Notes: a model not told the origin generated them from the sequence alone. A stretch of 64,000 nucleotides of DNA from Tissierella sp032104385 (GCF_032104385.1 NZ_DAMCHJ010000003.1:1-64000), one strand, 5' to 3'. Shown: positions 8,540-17,921, numbered from the stretch's first letter. Made by a program: numbers and translations.

Positions 8540-9294
8540 TGGATGTTTTCACTCTACTCCACCGCAATATAAAGTGGCGCTTTCACAACACTTTCACTAT
8601 TGTAATGACAATTTTACAGCCTATACTTTGGCTTGTTTTATACAGTGCCGTTGCAGGACAGTCCATGCAGGGGATTGGGATTGAGAACTATACAGCATTC
8701 ATTTTGCCCGGACTGATTGTATTAGTGAGTTTTGGAGCTTGTAGCAGCAGTGGCATTATGAATTATCTGATAAAAACAGACGGCAGCTTTTATCGGATAT
8801 TGATTGCACCGGTGAAAAGAAACTCTATTGTGCTGGGTCAAATATTAGAAGCTGTGCTGTGTACGTTTCTTGAGGTTGCTATTATGTTTATAGTCAGTCT
8901 GTTTTTTGGAGTGAAAATTGCTTCTGGATGGATTGGATTAGTTCTTATCGTTTTAATCATATTCCTGACAGCCTTCTTCATGTCCGGATTGACTTACGCA
9001 ATTAGTCTGTACCTGCCCAATGAGGTAGTATATGAAACGGTAATGAATGCAGTGGTTTTGCCCATCTTTTTTCTAAGCACAGCATTATTTCCGGCAGACA
9101 CTTTGTCCGGTGGCTTGGAAATTGCAGTCAAGCTGAATCCTTTCACTCATGTAATCAATGCCTTACGTGATTTAATTGTACAGGGAAATATCGTGACAAA
9201 AGATATTCTGCTTGTTTTCATGCTACTCGCACTAATGTGCTGTATTAGTTTCATGTGGGCAATTAGAAGATTAAAAAAAGAAACCAGTTTATAA
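8539..9294 (+). CDS. ABC-2 type exporter permease
   Basis: This 251-aa membrane protein has six predicted hydrophobic segments and the ABC-2 pattern near its end (LNPFTHVINALRDLIVQG). ATG 8539 overlaps the TAA of the ATPase gene (TAATG) and has GGAGG 7 bp upstream; ATG 8533 is a possible alternative. It forms the membrane half of the DrrAB-like exporter. The module ends before several hairpins in a 550-bp non-coding stretch. Confidence 0.85.
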   Translation: MDVFTLLHRNIKWRFHNTFTIVMTILQPILWLVLYSAVAGQSMQGIGIENYTAFILPGLIVLVSFGACSSSGIMNYLIKTDGSFYRILIAPVKRNSIVLGQILEAVLCTFLEVAIMFIVSLFFGVKIASGWIGLVLIVLIIFLTAFFMSGLTYAISLYLPNEVVYETVMNAVVLPIFFLSTALFPADTLSGGLEIAVKLNPFTHVINALRDLIVQGNIVTKDILLVFMLLALMCCISFMWAIRRLKKETSL

Positions 9295-9469
9295 TATGGA
9301 TTGAGTTTACTCGGCAAATAAAAAAACGGTGTTTTGACGGGTTTTCTCTATGTCTGGAATACCTCGATTTTCAACAGATAAGCAAAAATGATATAAAACT
9401 GCCATATAAAAAAAGCCGTTAATTGGCAGGCGGATTTTTGTGACTAATAATAAAACTATAGTCAAGGGA

Positions 9470-9493
9470 CGGTTTATAAAAACCGCCGTTTTT
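9470..9493 (+). terminator. Terminator-like hairpin
   Basis: A 6-bp stem CGGTTT / AAACCG with a 4-nt loop is followed by CCGTTTTTCTTTT. It is a plausible end for the ABC exporter transcript. Confidence 0.45.
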
Positions 9494-9546
9494 CTTTTCA
9501 AAAAACTTGAATTATGGAGGGTATATTAAATTCACCCTTTTTTAAG

Positions 9547-9587
9547 GACACGGTGGTATCGGAGGAGGTATCGCCGTGTCTATTTTT
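9547..9587 (+). terminator. Terminator-like hairpin
   Basis: A 9-bp stem GACACGGTG / CGCCGTGTC (one G-T pair) with a 16-nt loop is followed by TATTTTT. Confidence 0.5.
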
Positions 9588-9699
9588 AATTATCATGTGG
9601 CACTTAAATATATCCATTAAAAAAAGTCTATATCTTTTAACAGGATATTACTGCTATCAATATGAATACACATATCATCTAATAAATGTTAATAGCTCT

Positions 9700-9735
9700 A
9701 AAAATGCTCGACTGTATTTTCAGTTGAGCATTTTT
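9700..9735. terminator. Bidirectional terminator-like hairpin
   Basis: The arms AAAAATGCTC and GAGCATTTTT, with inner pairing ACTG/CAGT, give a long stem with A/T runs on both sides. Confidence 0.6.
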
Positions 9736-9852
9736 GCGTTTAATTTGAAATTTTTTAAAAAAACTTCTCAAAAGTTTGGCAGTTTTGCAATTCCCACCGT
9801 AGTAGTGGTGAAAGGGGAACAACGAAGTCACCACCCGAAAGGGGGTGAGAAT

Positions 9853-10277
9853 GTGAAACCTAATAGTCATGAGCAAAGTAAGCGACACGTCTTTGACAGC
9901 TTTTAAAAAAAATCCTAAAACATGAAGCAAGGGATTATTACAATGAATTACAACGACAACGTAAAAGGGAAAAGACCTTTTCGGATTTGTCTGTAAAGGA
10001 AATGGAACAGCTTTACACAGTAGATAAATACTTTGTTACTGAACAGATTTTCAATGTGTTAGGTCTTGATGTCATTGTTACAGATGATATTATTGCAGAT
10101 ACATTACAAAGTTTGCCAGAACCCAAGCGTGATATTATTCTGCTTTCCTATTTCCTTGAGTTATCCGATCGAGAAATTGGGGACAAGCTGAATATGATGC
10201 GTTCTACTGTTCAGTACCAAAGATCAAGCACGCTTCAACAGTTGAAAAATCTTATGGAAGGAGATATATATGAATAA
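9853..10277 (+). pseudogene. Tn916/Tn1549-type sigma-like regulator, frameshifted
   Basis: GTG 9853 starts VKPNSHEQSKRHVFDSF, then the frame is lost at a run of T and A around 9901-9910. The adjacent frame continues as KKILKHEARDYYNELQRQRKREKTF, then LPEPKRDIILLSYFLELSDREIGDKL, a sigma region 4-like HTH, to TAA 10275-10277. These about 140-aa sigma-70-like proteins are conserved in Tn916 and Tn1549 relatives near the excision genes. A 2-base loss fits the usual FCKK reading. The next ORF starts inside its last codons, as in intact elements. Confidence 0.7.
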
Positions 10278-10498
10278 CAAGACAAGAAATAATTATCTGC
10301 TTTCCTACCCCATTATCCTATTAGCCTCTGATGGCGATGTGGATGCAATCAATGCTGTTCTAAAGCATTATAGCAGCATTGTCTATGAGAACATTTTACG
10401 ATGAAGGCAGTAATCTGCATTTATGCGTAGATGAAGTATTACGTCGTAGATTGGAAACTAAATTGATTACTAAAATTTTAACTTTTAATGCAGCCTAA
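10270..10498 (+). pseudogene. Conjugative-element HTH protein, frameshifted
   Basis: ATG 10270 overlaps the end of the sigma-like gene. The first frame gives LLASDGDVDAINAVLKHYSSI. The adjacent frame then gives LSMRTFYDEGSNLHLCVDEV and ends with LETKLITKILTFNAA at TAA 10496-10498. This is the pattern of the short helix-turn-helix ORF that follows the sigma-like gene in Tn916-type elements. A frameshift near 10380-10385 breaks it. Confidence 0.7.
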
Positions 10499-10511
10499 CA
10501 GATAGATCTAT

Positions 10512-10547
10512 ACGGGAAGTATGCTATCCCCTTTCCATACTTCCCGT
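10512..10547 (+). terminator. Hairpin after the HTH pseudogene
   Basis: A perfect 12-bp stem ACGGGAAGTATG / CATACTTCCCGT encloses a 12-nt loop. The T tract is poor. The following 215 bp up to the integrase hold no gene that I can support. Confidence 0.5.
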
Positions 10548-10762
10548 TCATGGTTTTGCTGTTGTTCAATAAAAGTTCATTTATGAGGTGAGCTTTTATT
10601 GCCTAATAACTTAGGCGGATGTCCTTTGACAAATAAAGCAGGTTAGATAACGGCTTTGCAGTATAAAGTAAAGCGGATACATTCATTTATATTGAGCCAA
10701 GAGGCTGATACGCCAAGACCCCTACTTAGGGAGAGCGAACAATATAGGGTCTCAAAGCAAAT

Positions 10763-11941
10763 ATGGCAGTTTGTAGGCGAGGACATATAAATAGGACAAT
10801 GATACTACATGAGGTAATTACTATAGCTCTTGACTATGCAGTGGAACTTGAATGGATTGATAGTAACCCTACAAAGGATATTAATCCAGCTACAGATGAG
10901 GTATCTATACTCTTTACAGACTTCATGCTTGAATGGTTGGAAATGATGAAATCATGTGTAGAAAAAACAACACTAGCATCTTACAACAGTACAGTGAAAA
11001 AACGTATAGTACCATACTTTTTGGAAAAGAAGTATACACTTATCGAAATGGAGGAAAATCCTAAGTATATTCAAGATTACTATCAATACGAATTAAATTT
11101 AGGGTTATCAGCGAAAACAGTGATTTATCGTTATGCAAATATACGAAAAGCATTGCAGTATGCCTTTAAAATTCAATTAATTAAATCCAATCCAGCTGAT
11201 CGAGTGGAACGTCCAAAGAAAGAGCCCTATGTTTCAAGTTATTATAATGTAGAAGAACTTAATATTTTATTTCAAGGTTCCAAAGGTGACCCTATGGAGC
11301 TGGCAATCATTTTAGCTGCCTTTTATGGATTGCGTCGAAGTGAGATAGTTGGTTTGAAGTGGGATGCTATTGACTTTAAACGTAAAGCAATAACAATACA
11401 ATATACGGTTACAGAAGTAAATCTTGGCGATGGTAATGGAAATATAATTGTAGAAAAAGAGCGTACAAAATCCAAAACAAGTAGACGTACATTACCACTT
11501 GTAAAACCTTTAGAAGATTTACTTATCAAAATGTATTTTGAACAAAAAAGAAACAAAAGACTGTGTGGTGATTTCTATTACCAAGATTATTTGGAATTTA
11601 TTTATGTAAATGAACTTGGTGAAAGAATAAAGCCAGGGTATTTGACATAACATTTTCCAATATTATTAAAGAACAACAATTTAAGGAAAATTAGACTTCA
11701 TGATTTAAGACATAGTTGTGCAAGTTTGTTATATGCTAACGGTGTAAGCTTAAAGCAAATACAGGAATGATTAGGTCATAGTGATATTTCAACAACTTCA
11801 AATATATATACCCATTTAGACTATAGTAGCAAGGTTTCTTCTGCTAATGCAATTTTGCCTGTATTTCCATTGGGAGAACAGATAGAGATTCAAAGTGATG
11901 AGGAAATTAAGGCAATAAAAAAACTCTATAGTATAAACTAA
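10763..11941 (+). pseudogene. Tyrosine integrase with two nonsense codons
   Basis: The frame reads a SAM-like core-binding domain (SILFTDFMLEWLEMMKSCVE...), then the catalytic domain with the Arg motif GLRRSEIVGLKWDAID. A TAA at 11648-11650 interrupts GYLT*HF, where relatives have Gln. The frame continues with RLHDLRHSCASLLYANG, meets TGA 11768-11770 in IQE*LGH, where relatives have Trp, and passes the region of the catalytic Tyr (SNIYTHLDY). It ends at 11941. The N-terminal 45 residues resemble the middle of another integrase, so the 5' end also looks recombined. It lies beside the tRNA-Leu target. Confidence 0.8.
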
Positions 11942-11950
11942 AGAGTTTTT
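11919..11950. terminator. Terminator at integrase end
   Basis: A 9-bp stem AAAAACTCT / AGAGTTTTT overlaps the last codons of the integrase pseudogene. It lies between that gene and the convergent tRNA-Leu, so it may end transcription in both directions. Confidence 0.6.
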
Positions 11951-11955
11951 AGAAA

Positions 11956-12041
11956 TGGTGCCGGTAGTGGGACTCGAACCCACACACCATTACGGTACTC
12001 GATTTTGAGTCGAGGTCGTCTGCCAATTCCGACACACCGGC
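11956..12041 (-). tRNA. tRNA-Leu (CAA)
   Basis: On the minus strand a full class II tRNA can be folded. It has acceptor GCCGGTG/CACTACCGGC-type pairing, an anticodon loop CTCAAAA giving CAA, a long variable arm (ACC/GGT pairing), a T arm GTGGGTTCGAGTCCCAC and an encoded CCA. Its 3' end points to the integrase pseudogene 15 bp away, marking it as the integration site of the island. Confidence 0.93.
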
Positions 12042-12107
12042 AAAACTACTACAAAGAATATAATAACATAGAATTAATAATTAATCAATATTTTTATTTC
12101 CATTTTG

Positions 12108-12136
12108 TTTACTCAAACCATCTTTTAAGATATACT
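12108..12136 (+). promoter_or_regulatory. Promoter for polA
   Basis: TTTACT, 17 bp, then TATACT, ending 32 bp before the polA start codon. Confidence 0.6.
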
Positions 12137-12168
12137 AGAAGATATGGAGTATAGAATGGAGTGATAAA

Positions 12169-14841
12169 ATGGATAAGAAAAAGTTAATGATTATAGATGG
12201 AAGTTCCTTGTTATATAGAGCATTTTATGCTCTTCCACTACTGTCCACTAAGGATGGGATATATACAAATGGAATATATGGATTTTTGACTATGTTATAT
12301 AAAGTGCAAGAAGAGAAAAAGCCTGACTATATTTGTGTAGCCTTTGATAAGAAAGGACCTACTTTTAGACATGAGGAATACGATAAATATAAAGCTCATA
12401 GACAATCCACACCATCAGAATTAGCACAACAATTTCCAATTATAAGAGAAATCTTAGATGCTATGAAAATTCGTTATATAGAATTAACTGGCTTTGAAGC
12501 TGATGATATTGCAGGGACTTTAGCTAACAAAGGAGAAGAAAATTCATTAGAGGTTGTTTTAGTTACTGGAGATAAGGATTATCTTCAATTAGCAACAGAT
12601 AGAACTAAGGTTTTGATTACAAGAAAGGGAATTACTGAATTAGAAGAGTTTGATAGGAATATAATAATAGATAAATATGGAATTACTCCAGAGCAACTTA
12701 TAGACCTGAAAGGTTTAATGGGAGATCAATCTGATAATATTCCAGGAGTTCCAGGAATTGGAGAAAAGACAGGGTTAAAGCTATTGAGAGAGTTTCAGAC
12801 AATTGAAAATATCTATGAAAATATAGATAATATTAGTGGGAAAAAGTTAAAGGAAAACTTAATTCAAAACAGGGATATTGCATTTTTAAGTAAAAAACTT
12901 GGAGAAATAGTGACTACTGTGCCTATGGATACAAATCTTGAAGATTTAAAAATTAAAGATCCAGATTGGGAAAAATTAAGAAAGCTTTATAGGGAGTTAG
13001 AATTTAATAGTTTACTAGGCAAGGTTTTTGATAACTCAGCATCTAATGCTGAAGAATTAAATGAAACTCTAGAGTTCAATGTATTAGAAAAGATAAATTA
13101 TAACGATTTAATTGATACTATTAAAAAAGAAAAAAAATTTGGATTTAAATTTATTACATCTGATAATAATTATATTGAAGATGAAATAATAGCATTAGGC
13201 ATCAAAACTCATGATGCTCCAACTAATATTATTTATCTACAAGATAATCAAAAAAGTTTTATTGATAGTTTTAAACCTATTTTTGAAGATAAAACTATTG
13301 ATAAAATAGGACATAATCTAAAATCTGATATAGTAATATTATCAAGATTAGGAATTAAGGTTCAAAATATTACTTTTGATTCCATGATAGCTCAATATTT
13401 AATTAATCCCTCTCAGTCTTCATACTCTATAAATGAAATTGGTAGAGAGTATTTGAATACCTATGGTGTAGATGAAGAAAGTTTGTTTGGAAAAGGAAAG
13501 AATAAAAAAAGGTTTATAGATTTAAGTAAAGAAGAGCTAGGTAATTATCTTTCCTTTATGCTACATACAGTATTAAACTTAGAATCTAAAATGAAAGAAA
13601 TCATTAAAGAGCAAGAAATGCTGGAACTTTATTATAATGTGGAGTTACCTTTAGTAGAGGTATTAGGTAGTATGGAACATTATGGTTTTAAAATAGATAT
13701 AGATGAGTTAAAAAGGCTTGGTAAAGAATATGATGAAGAAATAAATTCGCTGACTAAGGAAATATATACTTTGGCTGATATGGAGTTTAATATTAATTCA
13801 CCTAAACAATTAGGAGAGGTTTTATTTGATAAATTGTCATTGCCAGTTATAAAAAAAACTAAGACAGGATACTCTACAGATGCAGAAGTTTTAGATAAAT
13901 TGAAAGAACAACATCCTATTATTGATAAAGTCCTTAGATATAGACAAATAGTAAAATTAAAATCAACTTATATAGATGGACTTTTAAATTTAATTAATAA
14001 AGATACGAATAGAGTTCATTCAAGCTTTAACCAAACTATAACTACCACAGGAAGAATAAGTAGTACAGAACCTAATTTGCAAAATATACCAATTAGGACA
14101 GATGATGGTAGAAAGATTAGAAAAGCTTTTGTTGCAGAAAGCGAGAACTATGTTCTTGTTGATGCTGATTATTCTCAAATTGAACTAAGAGTATTAGCTC
14201 ATATATCTAAGGATCCAAAATTAATAGAAGCCTTTGTTAATAATGAGGATATTCATAGAAAGACTGCATCAGAAGTATTTAATGTACCTAAAGAAGAAGT
14301 CAGTTCTGTAATGAGAGGTAGGGCAAAGGCTGTAAACTTTGGAATAGTTTATGGAATTTCTGACTATGGATTATCTAGAGATTTGAGTATTTCAAGAAAA
14401 GAAGCTAAGGAGTATATTGATAATTATTTAAAAAACTATAAGATGGTTAAAGAATATATGGAAAATATAGTTGAAGAGGGTAAAGAGCAGGGATATGTGG
14501 AAACTATCCTTCATAGAAGAAGATATGTTCCAGAACTTAAAGCAAAAAATTTTAATATCAAATCTTTCGGTGAGCGTATAGCTATGAATACTCCCATACA
14601 AGGTTCAGCAGCAGACATAATAAAGATGTCTATGGTTAAAGTATATAATGAGCTAAAATCAAGAAAACTGAAATCAAGACTGATATTGCAAATTCATGAT
14701 GAATTAATAATTGAAACACAGAAAAATGAAGTTGAGGAAGTAAAGGATATGATGAAAAATATAATGGAAAACTCAATAAAATTAAATGTGCCTCTTATAG
14801 TAGATTTGGAGATAGGTGACAGTTGGTATGACACAAAATAA
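12169..14841 (+). CDS. polA: DNA polymerase I
   Basis: This 890-aa protein fills gaps and removes RNA primers. Residues 1-285 are the 5'-3' flap exonuclease (LMIIDGSSLLYRAFYAL; GFEADDIAGTLA; GDKDYLQL; GDQSDNIPGVPGIG). Residues 300-485 have the DEDD exonuclease fold but lack the first acidic pair and the third motif, so proofreading is probably absent, as in many Firmicute Pol I proteins. Residues 490-890 are the polymerase, with motif A VDADYSQIELR (D665), the O-helix RGRAKAVNFGIVYG and motif C QIHDE (D844). ATG 12169 follows GGAG. coaE overlaps its end by 14 bp. Confidence 0.96.
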   Translation: MDKKKLMIIDGSSLLYRAFYALPLLSTKDGIYTNGIYGFLTMLYKVQEEKKPDYICVAFDKKGPTFRHEEYDKYKAHRQSTPSELAQQFPIIREILDAMKIRYIELTGFEADDIAGTLANKGEENSLEVVLVTGDKDYLQLATDRTKVLITRKGITELEEFDRNIIIDKYGITPEQLIDLKGLMGDQSDNIPGVPGIGEKTGLKLLREFQTIENIYENIDNISGKKLKENLIQNRDIAFLSKKLGEIVTTVPMDTNLEDLKIKDPDWEKLRKLYRELEFNSLLGKVFDNSASNAEELNETLEFNVLEKINYNDLIDTIKKEKKFGFKFITSDNNYIEDEIIALGIKTHDAPTNIIYLQDNQKSFIDSFKPIFEDKTIDKIGHNLKSDIVILSRLGIKVQNITFDSMIAQYLINPSQSSYSINEIGREYLNTYGVDEESLFGKGKNKKRFIDLSKEELGNYLSFMLHTVLNLESKMKEIIKEQEMLELYYNVELPLVEVLGSMEHYGFKIDIDELKRLGKEYDEEINSLTKEIYTLADMEFNINSPKQLGEVLFDKLSLPVIKKTKTGYSTDAEVLDKLKEQHPIIDKVLRYRQIVKLKSTYIDGLLNLINKDTNRVHSSFNQTITTTGRISSTEPNLQNIPIRTDDGRKIRKAFVAESENYVLVDADYSQIELRVLAHISKDPKLIEAFVNNEDIHRKTASEVFNVPKEEVSSVMRGRAKAVNFGIVYGISDYGLSRDLSISRKEAKEYIDNYLKNYKMVKEYMENIVEEGKEQGYVETILHRRRYVPELKAKNFNIKSFGERIAMNTPIQGSAADIIKMSMVKVYNELKSRKLKSRLILQIHDELIIETQKNEVEEVKDMMKNIMENSIKLNVPLIVDLEIGDSWYDTK

Positions 14842-15445
14842 TTGTAGATTGGTAGGATTAACAGGTGGAATATCTACTGGAAAGTCTACGGTTTCTAAGA
14901 TTATTATGGAAAAAGGATATACTGTAATTGATGCAGATAAAATTGCTAGGGAAGTTGTTGAAGTTAATAAGCCTGCATATCTACAAATAGTTGAAGAATT
15001 TGGAAAGGAAATATTATTAGATGATAAAACTATAGATAGAAAAGCATTAGGGAAGATTATCTTTAGCAATAAAGAAAACAGAGAAAGATTGAACAATATC
15101 ACTCATTCATATATATTTGAAGCTATAAGATTGAAAATAAATGAATTATGTTTTGATAGAGCTATTATATTCTTAGATATTCCTTTATTATTTGAACAAT
15201 ATGAGCTATGGGAGAAATATAATATTATATTTGATGAAATATGGTTAGTATATCTTGATAAAAACACTCAAATAGAAAGATTAATGAAAAGAGATGGTAT
15301 ATTAAAAGAAGAGGCTCTAGGCAAGATAGAATCTCAAATGGATATAAATTATAAAAAAACAAAGTCTTCCAATATAATTGATAATAGTGGAGATATTGAA
15401 TATTTAAAAGAACAGATAGATAAATTATTAAAAGGATTAATCTAA
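14828..15445 (+). CDS. coaE: Dephospho-CoA kinase
   Basis: This 205-aa cytosolic kinase carries out the last step of coenzyme A synthesis, the ATP-dependent 3'-phosphorylation of dephospho-CoA. It has the P-loop GLTGGISTGKST at residues 10-21 and the family patterns DADKIAREVV and LDIPLLFE. ATG 14828 is preferred over GTG 14816 because AGGTG lies at good spacing. It overlaps polA by 14 bp and a lytic transglycosylase follows, a common order in Firmicutes. Confidence 0.94.
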   Translation: MTQNNCRLVGLTGGISTGKSTVSKIIMEKGYTVIDADKIAREVVEVNKPAYLQIVEEFGKEILLDDKTIDRKALGKIIFSNKENRERLNNITHSYIFEAIRLKINELCFDRAIIFLDIPLLFEQYELWEKYNIIFDEIWLVYLDKNTQIERLMKRDGILKEEALGKIESQMDINYKKTKSSNIIDNSGDIEYLKEQIDKLLKGLI

Positions 15446-15464
15446 TCTTGGAGGGGTTATTCTA

Positions 15465-16115
15465 TTGTTTAAAATAATAAAAGAAATTAAAAAGCTTATT
15501 ATATTAACTACTTTTCTGTTCTTGATAATTGTTGTAGGACTTACTTTTTTAACTATAAGGTACCCTATAGGATATAAGAATATTATAGTAAAATATTCTA
15601 AGGAATATAAGTTAGATCCATATTTAGTAGCTTCAATAATAAATGTTGAAAGTAAATATGATAAAGACGCTATATCTCAGAAAAATGCCAGAGGGCTGAT
15701 GCAAATATCACCTTCTACAGGAAAATGGGCTAGTGAGGTTTTGAAAATAGAAAATTATAGTGAAGATATATTATTTGAACCTGAAATAAATATAAAAATA
15801 GGTACTTGGTATCTTAGTACTTTATTTAAAGAGTTTAATGATAATGTGGATTCTGTATTAGCAGCATATAATGCAGGAAGTGGAAATGTAAGTAAGTGGT
15901 TAAATGATGAAGAATATAGTTGTGATAATAATACCCTGTCAATGATTCCTTATAAAGAAACAGAAGACTATTTAGTAAGAGTTAAGAAAAGCTATAATGT
16001 ATATAGTAAAATATATAAACAATATATAATGAATTCAAAGGGTAGTGATTCTTTTTATATAAATATACTGAATAATATTAGAAAAATTATAAAAGAAATA
16101 ATAAGAAGTGTATAA
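15465..16115 (+). CDS. Membrane-anchored lytic transglycosylase (SLT fold)
   Basis: This 216-aa protein has an N-terminal membrane segment (residues 10-30) and a Slt-type transglycosylase domain (about 45-190). It shows the catalytic Glu62 in INVESKYDKDAIS and the family motifs GLMQISPSTGKWA and AAYNAGSGNVSKW. It cleaves peptidoglycan glycan strands, forming 1,6-anhydro ends, outside the membrane. TTG 15465 is preceded by GGAGGGG. It sits between coaE and a peptide-binding lipoprotein. Confidence 0.9.
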   Translation: MFKIIKEIKKLIILTTFLFLIIVVGLTFLTIRYPIGYKNIIVKYSKEYKLDPYLVASIINVESKYDKDAISQKNARGLMQISPSTGKWASEVLKIENYSEDILFEPEINIKIGTWYLSTLFKEFNDNVDSVLAAYNAGSGNVSKWLNDEEYSCDNNTLSMIPYKETEDYLVRVKKSYNVYSKIYKQYIMNSKGSDSFYINILNNIRKIIKEIIRSV

Positions 16116-16130
16116 TAAGGTGGAATAAAA

Positions 16131-17867
16131 ATGAACTTAAAAAAATTCTGGTATTTAACTCTAATTACTTTGATAATGATTGTAATGATAGGCTGTGATA
16201 AAAATGATTTAACTATAGAAAATGATACTAATAGTGAAAATAAAGATGAAGTTGTGGAATATACTCCAGAGGAGGGGGGGCAAATAATTGTTCCTCTAAC
16301 TAATTTTAACACATTAAATCCGTTAATTACGGAAAATAGTAGTTATTATTTTCTATCTAAGTTAATTTTTGAGGGTTTGTTTGAGTTTGATAAAGATTTA
16401 AATGTAAAAAATCAATTAGCGGAGTCTTACAATATAAAGGACGATGGTAGAATCATCGAAATTAAACTAAAAAACAATATTTTTTGGCATGATGGTGAGA
16501 GATTTAAACCAGAAGATGTAGTTTTTACAGTAAATACTATTAAATATGCTAGTGCTGATAGTACGTATAAGCAAATGTTTACAAATTCTATAGGTTCAAG
16601 GGTTATGTCCGATACAAGAAAGATATTAGACGTAAGTATCAAAGATAGTGATAGCATAGTAATTACATTTGATAAAGGATTTAGCAATAATCTTGAAGTG
16701 CTGACTTTTCCTATAATACCAAAACATATTTTTACTTCAGGGAAAGCTGGTAATAATTATTTTGCTAAAGCATTAGAAACAAGTAATTATAGACCGATAG
16801 GGACAGGTCCGTTTAAATTTGAAAGTTATGAAAATATGAAGGAAATAAGATTATCTGCTAATGATAAATATAGGGATGGCAAACCGTATATTAATGAGAT
16901 AATAGGAAGAGTATTGGAAAATGAAGAAGATATTTTAACAGCATTTGAAACAGGACAGATAAATATAGCTACAACAGTAGACGTTGATTGGGATAAATAT
17001 AGTCAAAATAGTAGGATTAAATCATTGGAATTTGTATCTGGAAACTATGAGTTTTTAGGTTTTAATTTTAGAAAGGAATTATTTTCAGGAGAAAAAGGAC
17101 AAGGATTAAGACGGGCTATGGCTTATGGGATAAATAGACAATCAATTATTCAGAAACTTTATCTAGGACATGGAACTCAAATAGATGTTCCAGTTCATCC
17201 AGACTCTTGGTTATTATCTGAAAAAGCAAATACCTTTGGTTATAATTTAGAATTAGCAAAAGAAGAATTAAAAAAAATAGGATGGAAAGATATTAATGAA
17301 GATGGATTTTTAGAAGATGAAAATGGTAAGACTATTTCAATTAAAATTTTAACTAATTCATATAATTTGATGAGGTTTAGAACTGCAGAGATGATAAAGG
17401 ATGATTTGAAAAAATTAGGGATTAATGCTACTATTTATCCAGAGAATAAGAAACAAGATAATATTACTATAGAAGATATTAAGAAACAATGGACAGAAAT
17501 AAATCAATTTATAAATGGGAGTGACTATGATATAGCCATTCTTGGCTGGCAGTTATCTGTAATACCTGATTTGTCCTTTGCTTTTCATAGTTCACAAATC
17601 CCATATAATACAAACTTTATTAGATATTCTAATGAAAATATGGATAAATTACTTCAAAATACTTTTTTAGTGACAACTAGAGAAGAAAAGTTAAAGGCAT
17701 ATGATGAACTGCAAGGTTTTATAGTTGAGGATTTACCTTATTTAAGTTTATTCTTTAAAAATAAAGCATTATTAATTGATAATAAAATAATAGGGGATTT
17801 TGAACCAACTTTCTTTAATATATATAAAGGTATAGAAAAATGTTATATACCTAAGAGTTTACAATAA
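16131..17867 (+). CDS. Peptide ABC transporter substrate-binding lipoprotein
   Basis: This 578-aa protein has a lipoprotein signal ending in the lipobox MIGC (Cys at residue 23). It is a family 5 extracellular solute-binding protein (SBP_bac_5), with WHDGERFKPEDVVFTVNTIKYA and RRAMAYGINRQSII typical of the oligopeptide-binding fold. It follows the transglycosylase by 15 bp. No permease or ATPase genes are adjacent, so it must work with a transporter encoded elsewhere or act as a stand-alone receptor. A muropeptide ligand is suggested only by its neighbour. Confidence 0.9.
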   Translation: MNLKKFWYLTLITLIMIVMIGCDKNDLTIENDTNSENKDEVVEYTPEEGGQIIVPLTNFNTLNPLITENSSYYFLSKLIFEGLFEFDKDLNVKNQLAESYNIKDDGRIIEIKLKNNIFWHDGERFKPEDVVFTVNTIKYASADSTYKQMFTNSIGSRVMSDTRKILDVSIKDSDSIVITFDKGFSNNLEVLTFPIIPKHIFTSGKAGNNYFAKALETSNYRPIGTGPFKFESYENMKEIRLSANDKYRDGKPYINEIIGRVLENEEDILTAFETGQINIATTVDVDWDKYSQNSRIKSLEFVSGNYEFLGFNFRKELFSGEKGQGLRRAMAYGINRQSIIQKLYLGHGTQIDVPVHPDSWLLSEKANTFGYNLELAKEELKKIGWKDINEDGFLEDENGKTISIKILTNSYNLMRFRTAEMIKDDLKKLGINATIYPENKKQDNITIEDIKKQWTEINQFINGSDYDIAILGWQLSVIPDLSFAFHSSQIPYNTNFIRYSNENMDKLLQNTFLVTTREEKLKAYDELQGFIVEDLPYLSLFFKNKALLIDNKIIGDFEPTFFNIYKGIEKCYIPKSLQ

Positions 17868-17875
17868 ATTTGATA

Positions 17876-17904
17876 TTGTAAAAATTCTAGATATGTAGTA
17901 AAAT
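17876..17904 (+). promoter_or_regulatory. Promoter for tRNA-Leu(GAG)
   Basis: TTGTAA, 17 bp, TAAAAT, located 17 bp before the tRNA 5' end. Confidence 0.55.
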
Positions 17905-17921
17905 GTACTGGTAATTTAATT

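Larger units (their letters stand above)
9295..9852. other. Non-coding stretch with several hairpins
   Basis: No supported gene. It holds three terminator-like hairpins listed separately (9470, 9547, 9700). The last 90 bases lead into the sigma-like pseudogene and include a G-rich segment with GGTGAGAATGTG at its start. Confidence 0.5.
1..11955. mobile_element. Decayed integrated island at tRNA-Leu
   Basis: This accessory region ends 15 bp from the 3' end of a tRNA-Leu gene, immediately after a degenerate tyrosine integrase gene. This is the usual arrangement of an element integrated into a tRNA 3' end. It contains fragments recognisable from Tn916/Tn1549-type conjugative elements: DUF3849/YodL/DUF4316, TnpW-like, LtrC-like N-terminus, TnpV, relaxase, sigma-like and HTH ORFs. 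Nearly all carry frameshifts, nonsense codons or deletions. The left boundary lies outside the window, and I did not see a second copy of the tRNA 3' end inside. Several elements may be layered here. Confidence 0.7.

Noticed and set aside
2481..11770. Idea that in-frame UGA codons in the island (2799, 4841, 11768) are read as Sec or Trp
   Set aside because: The same genes also carry TAA/TAG stops, frameshifts and deletions, and no SECIS-like hairpin follows these UGAs. Simple decay explains them better.
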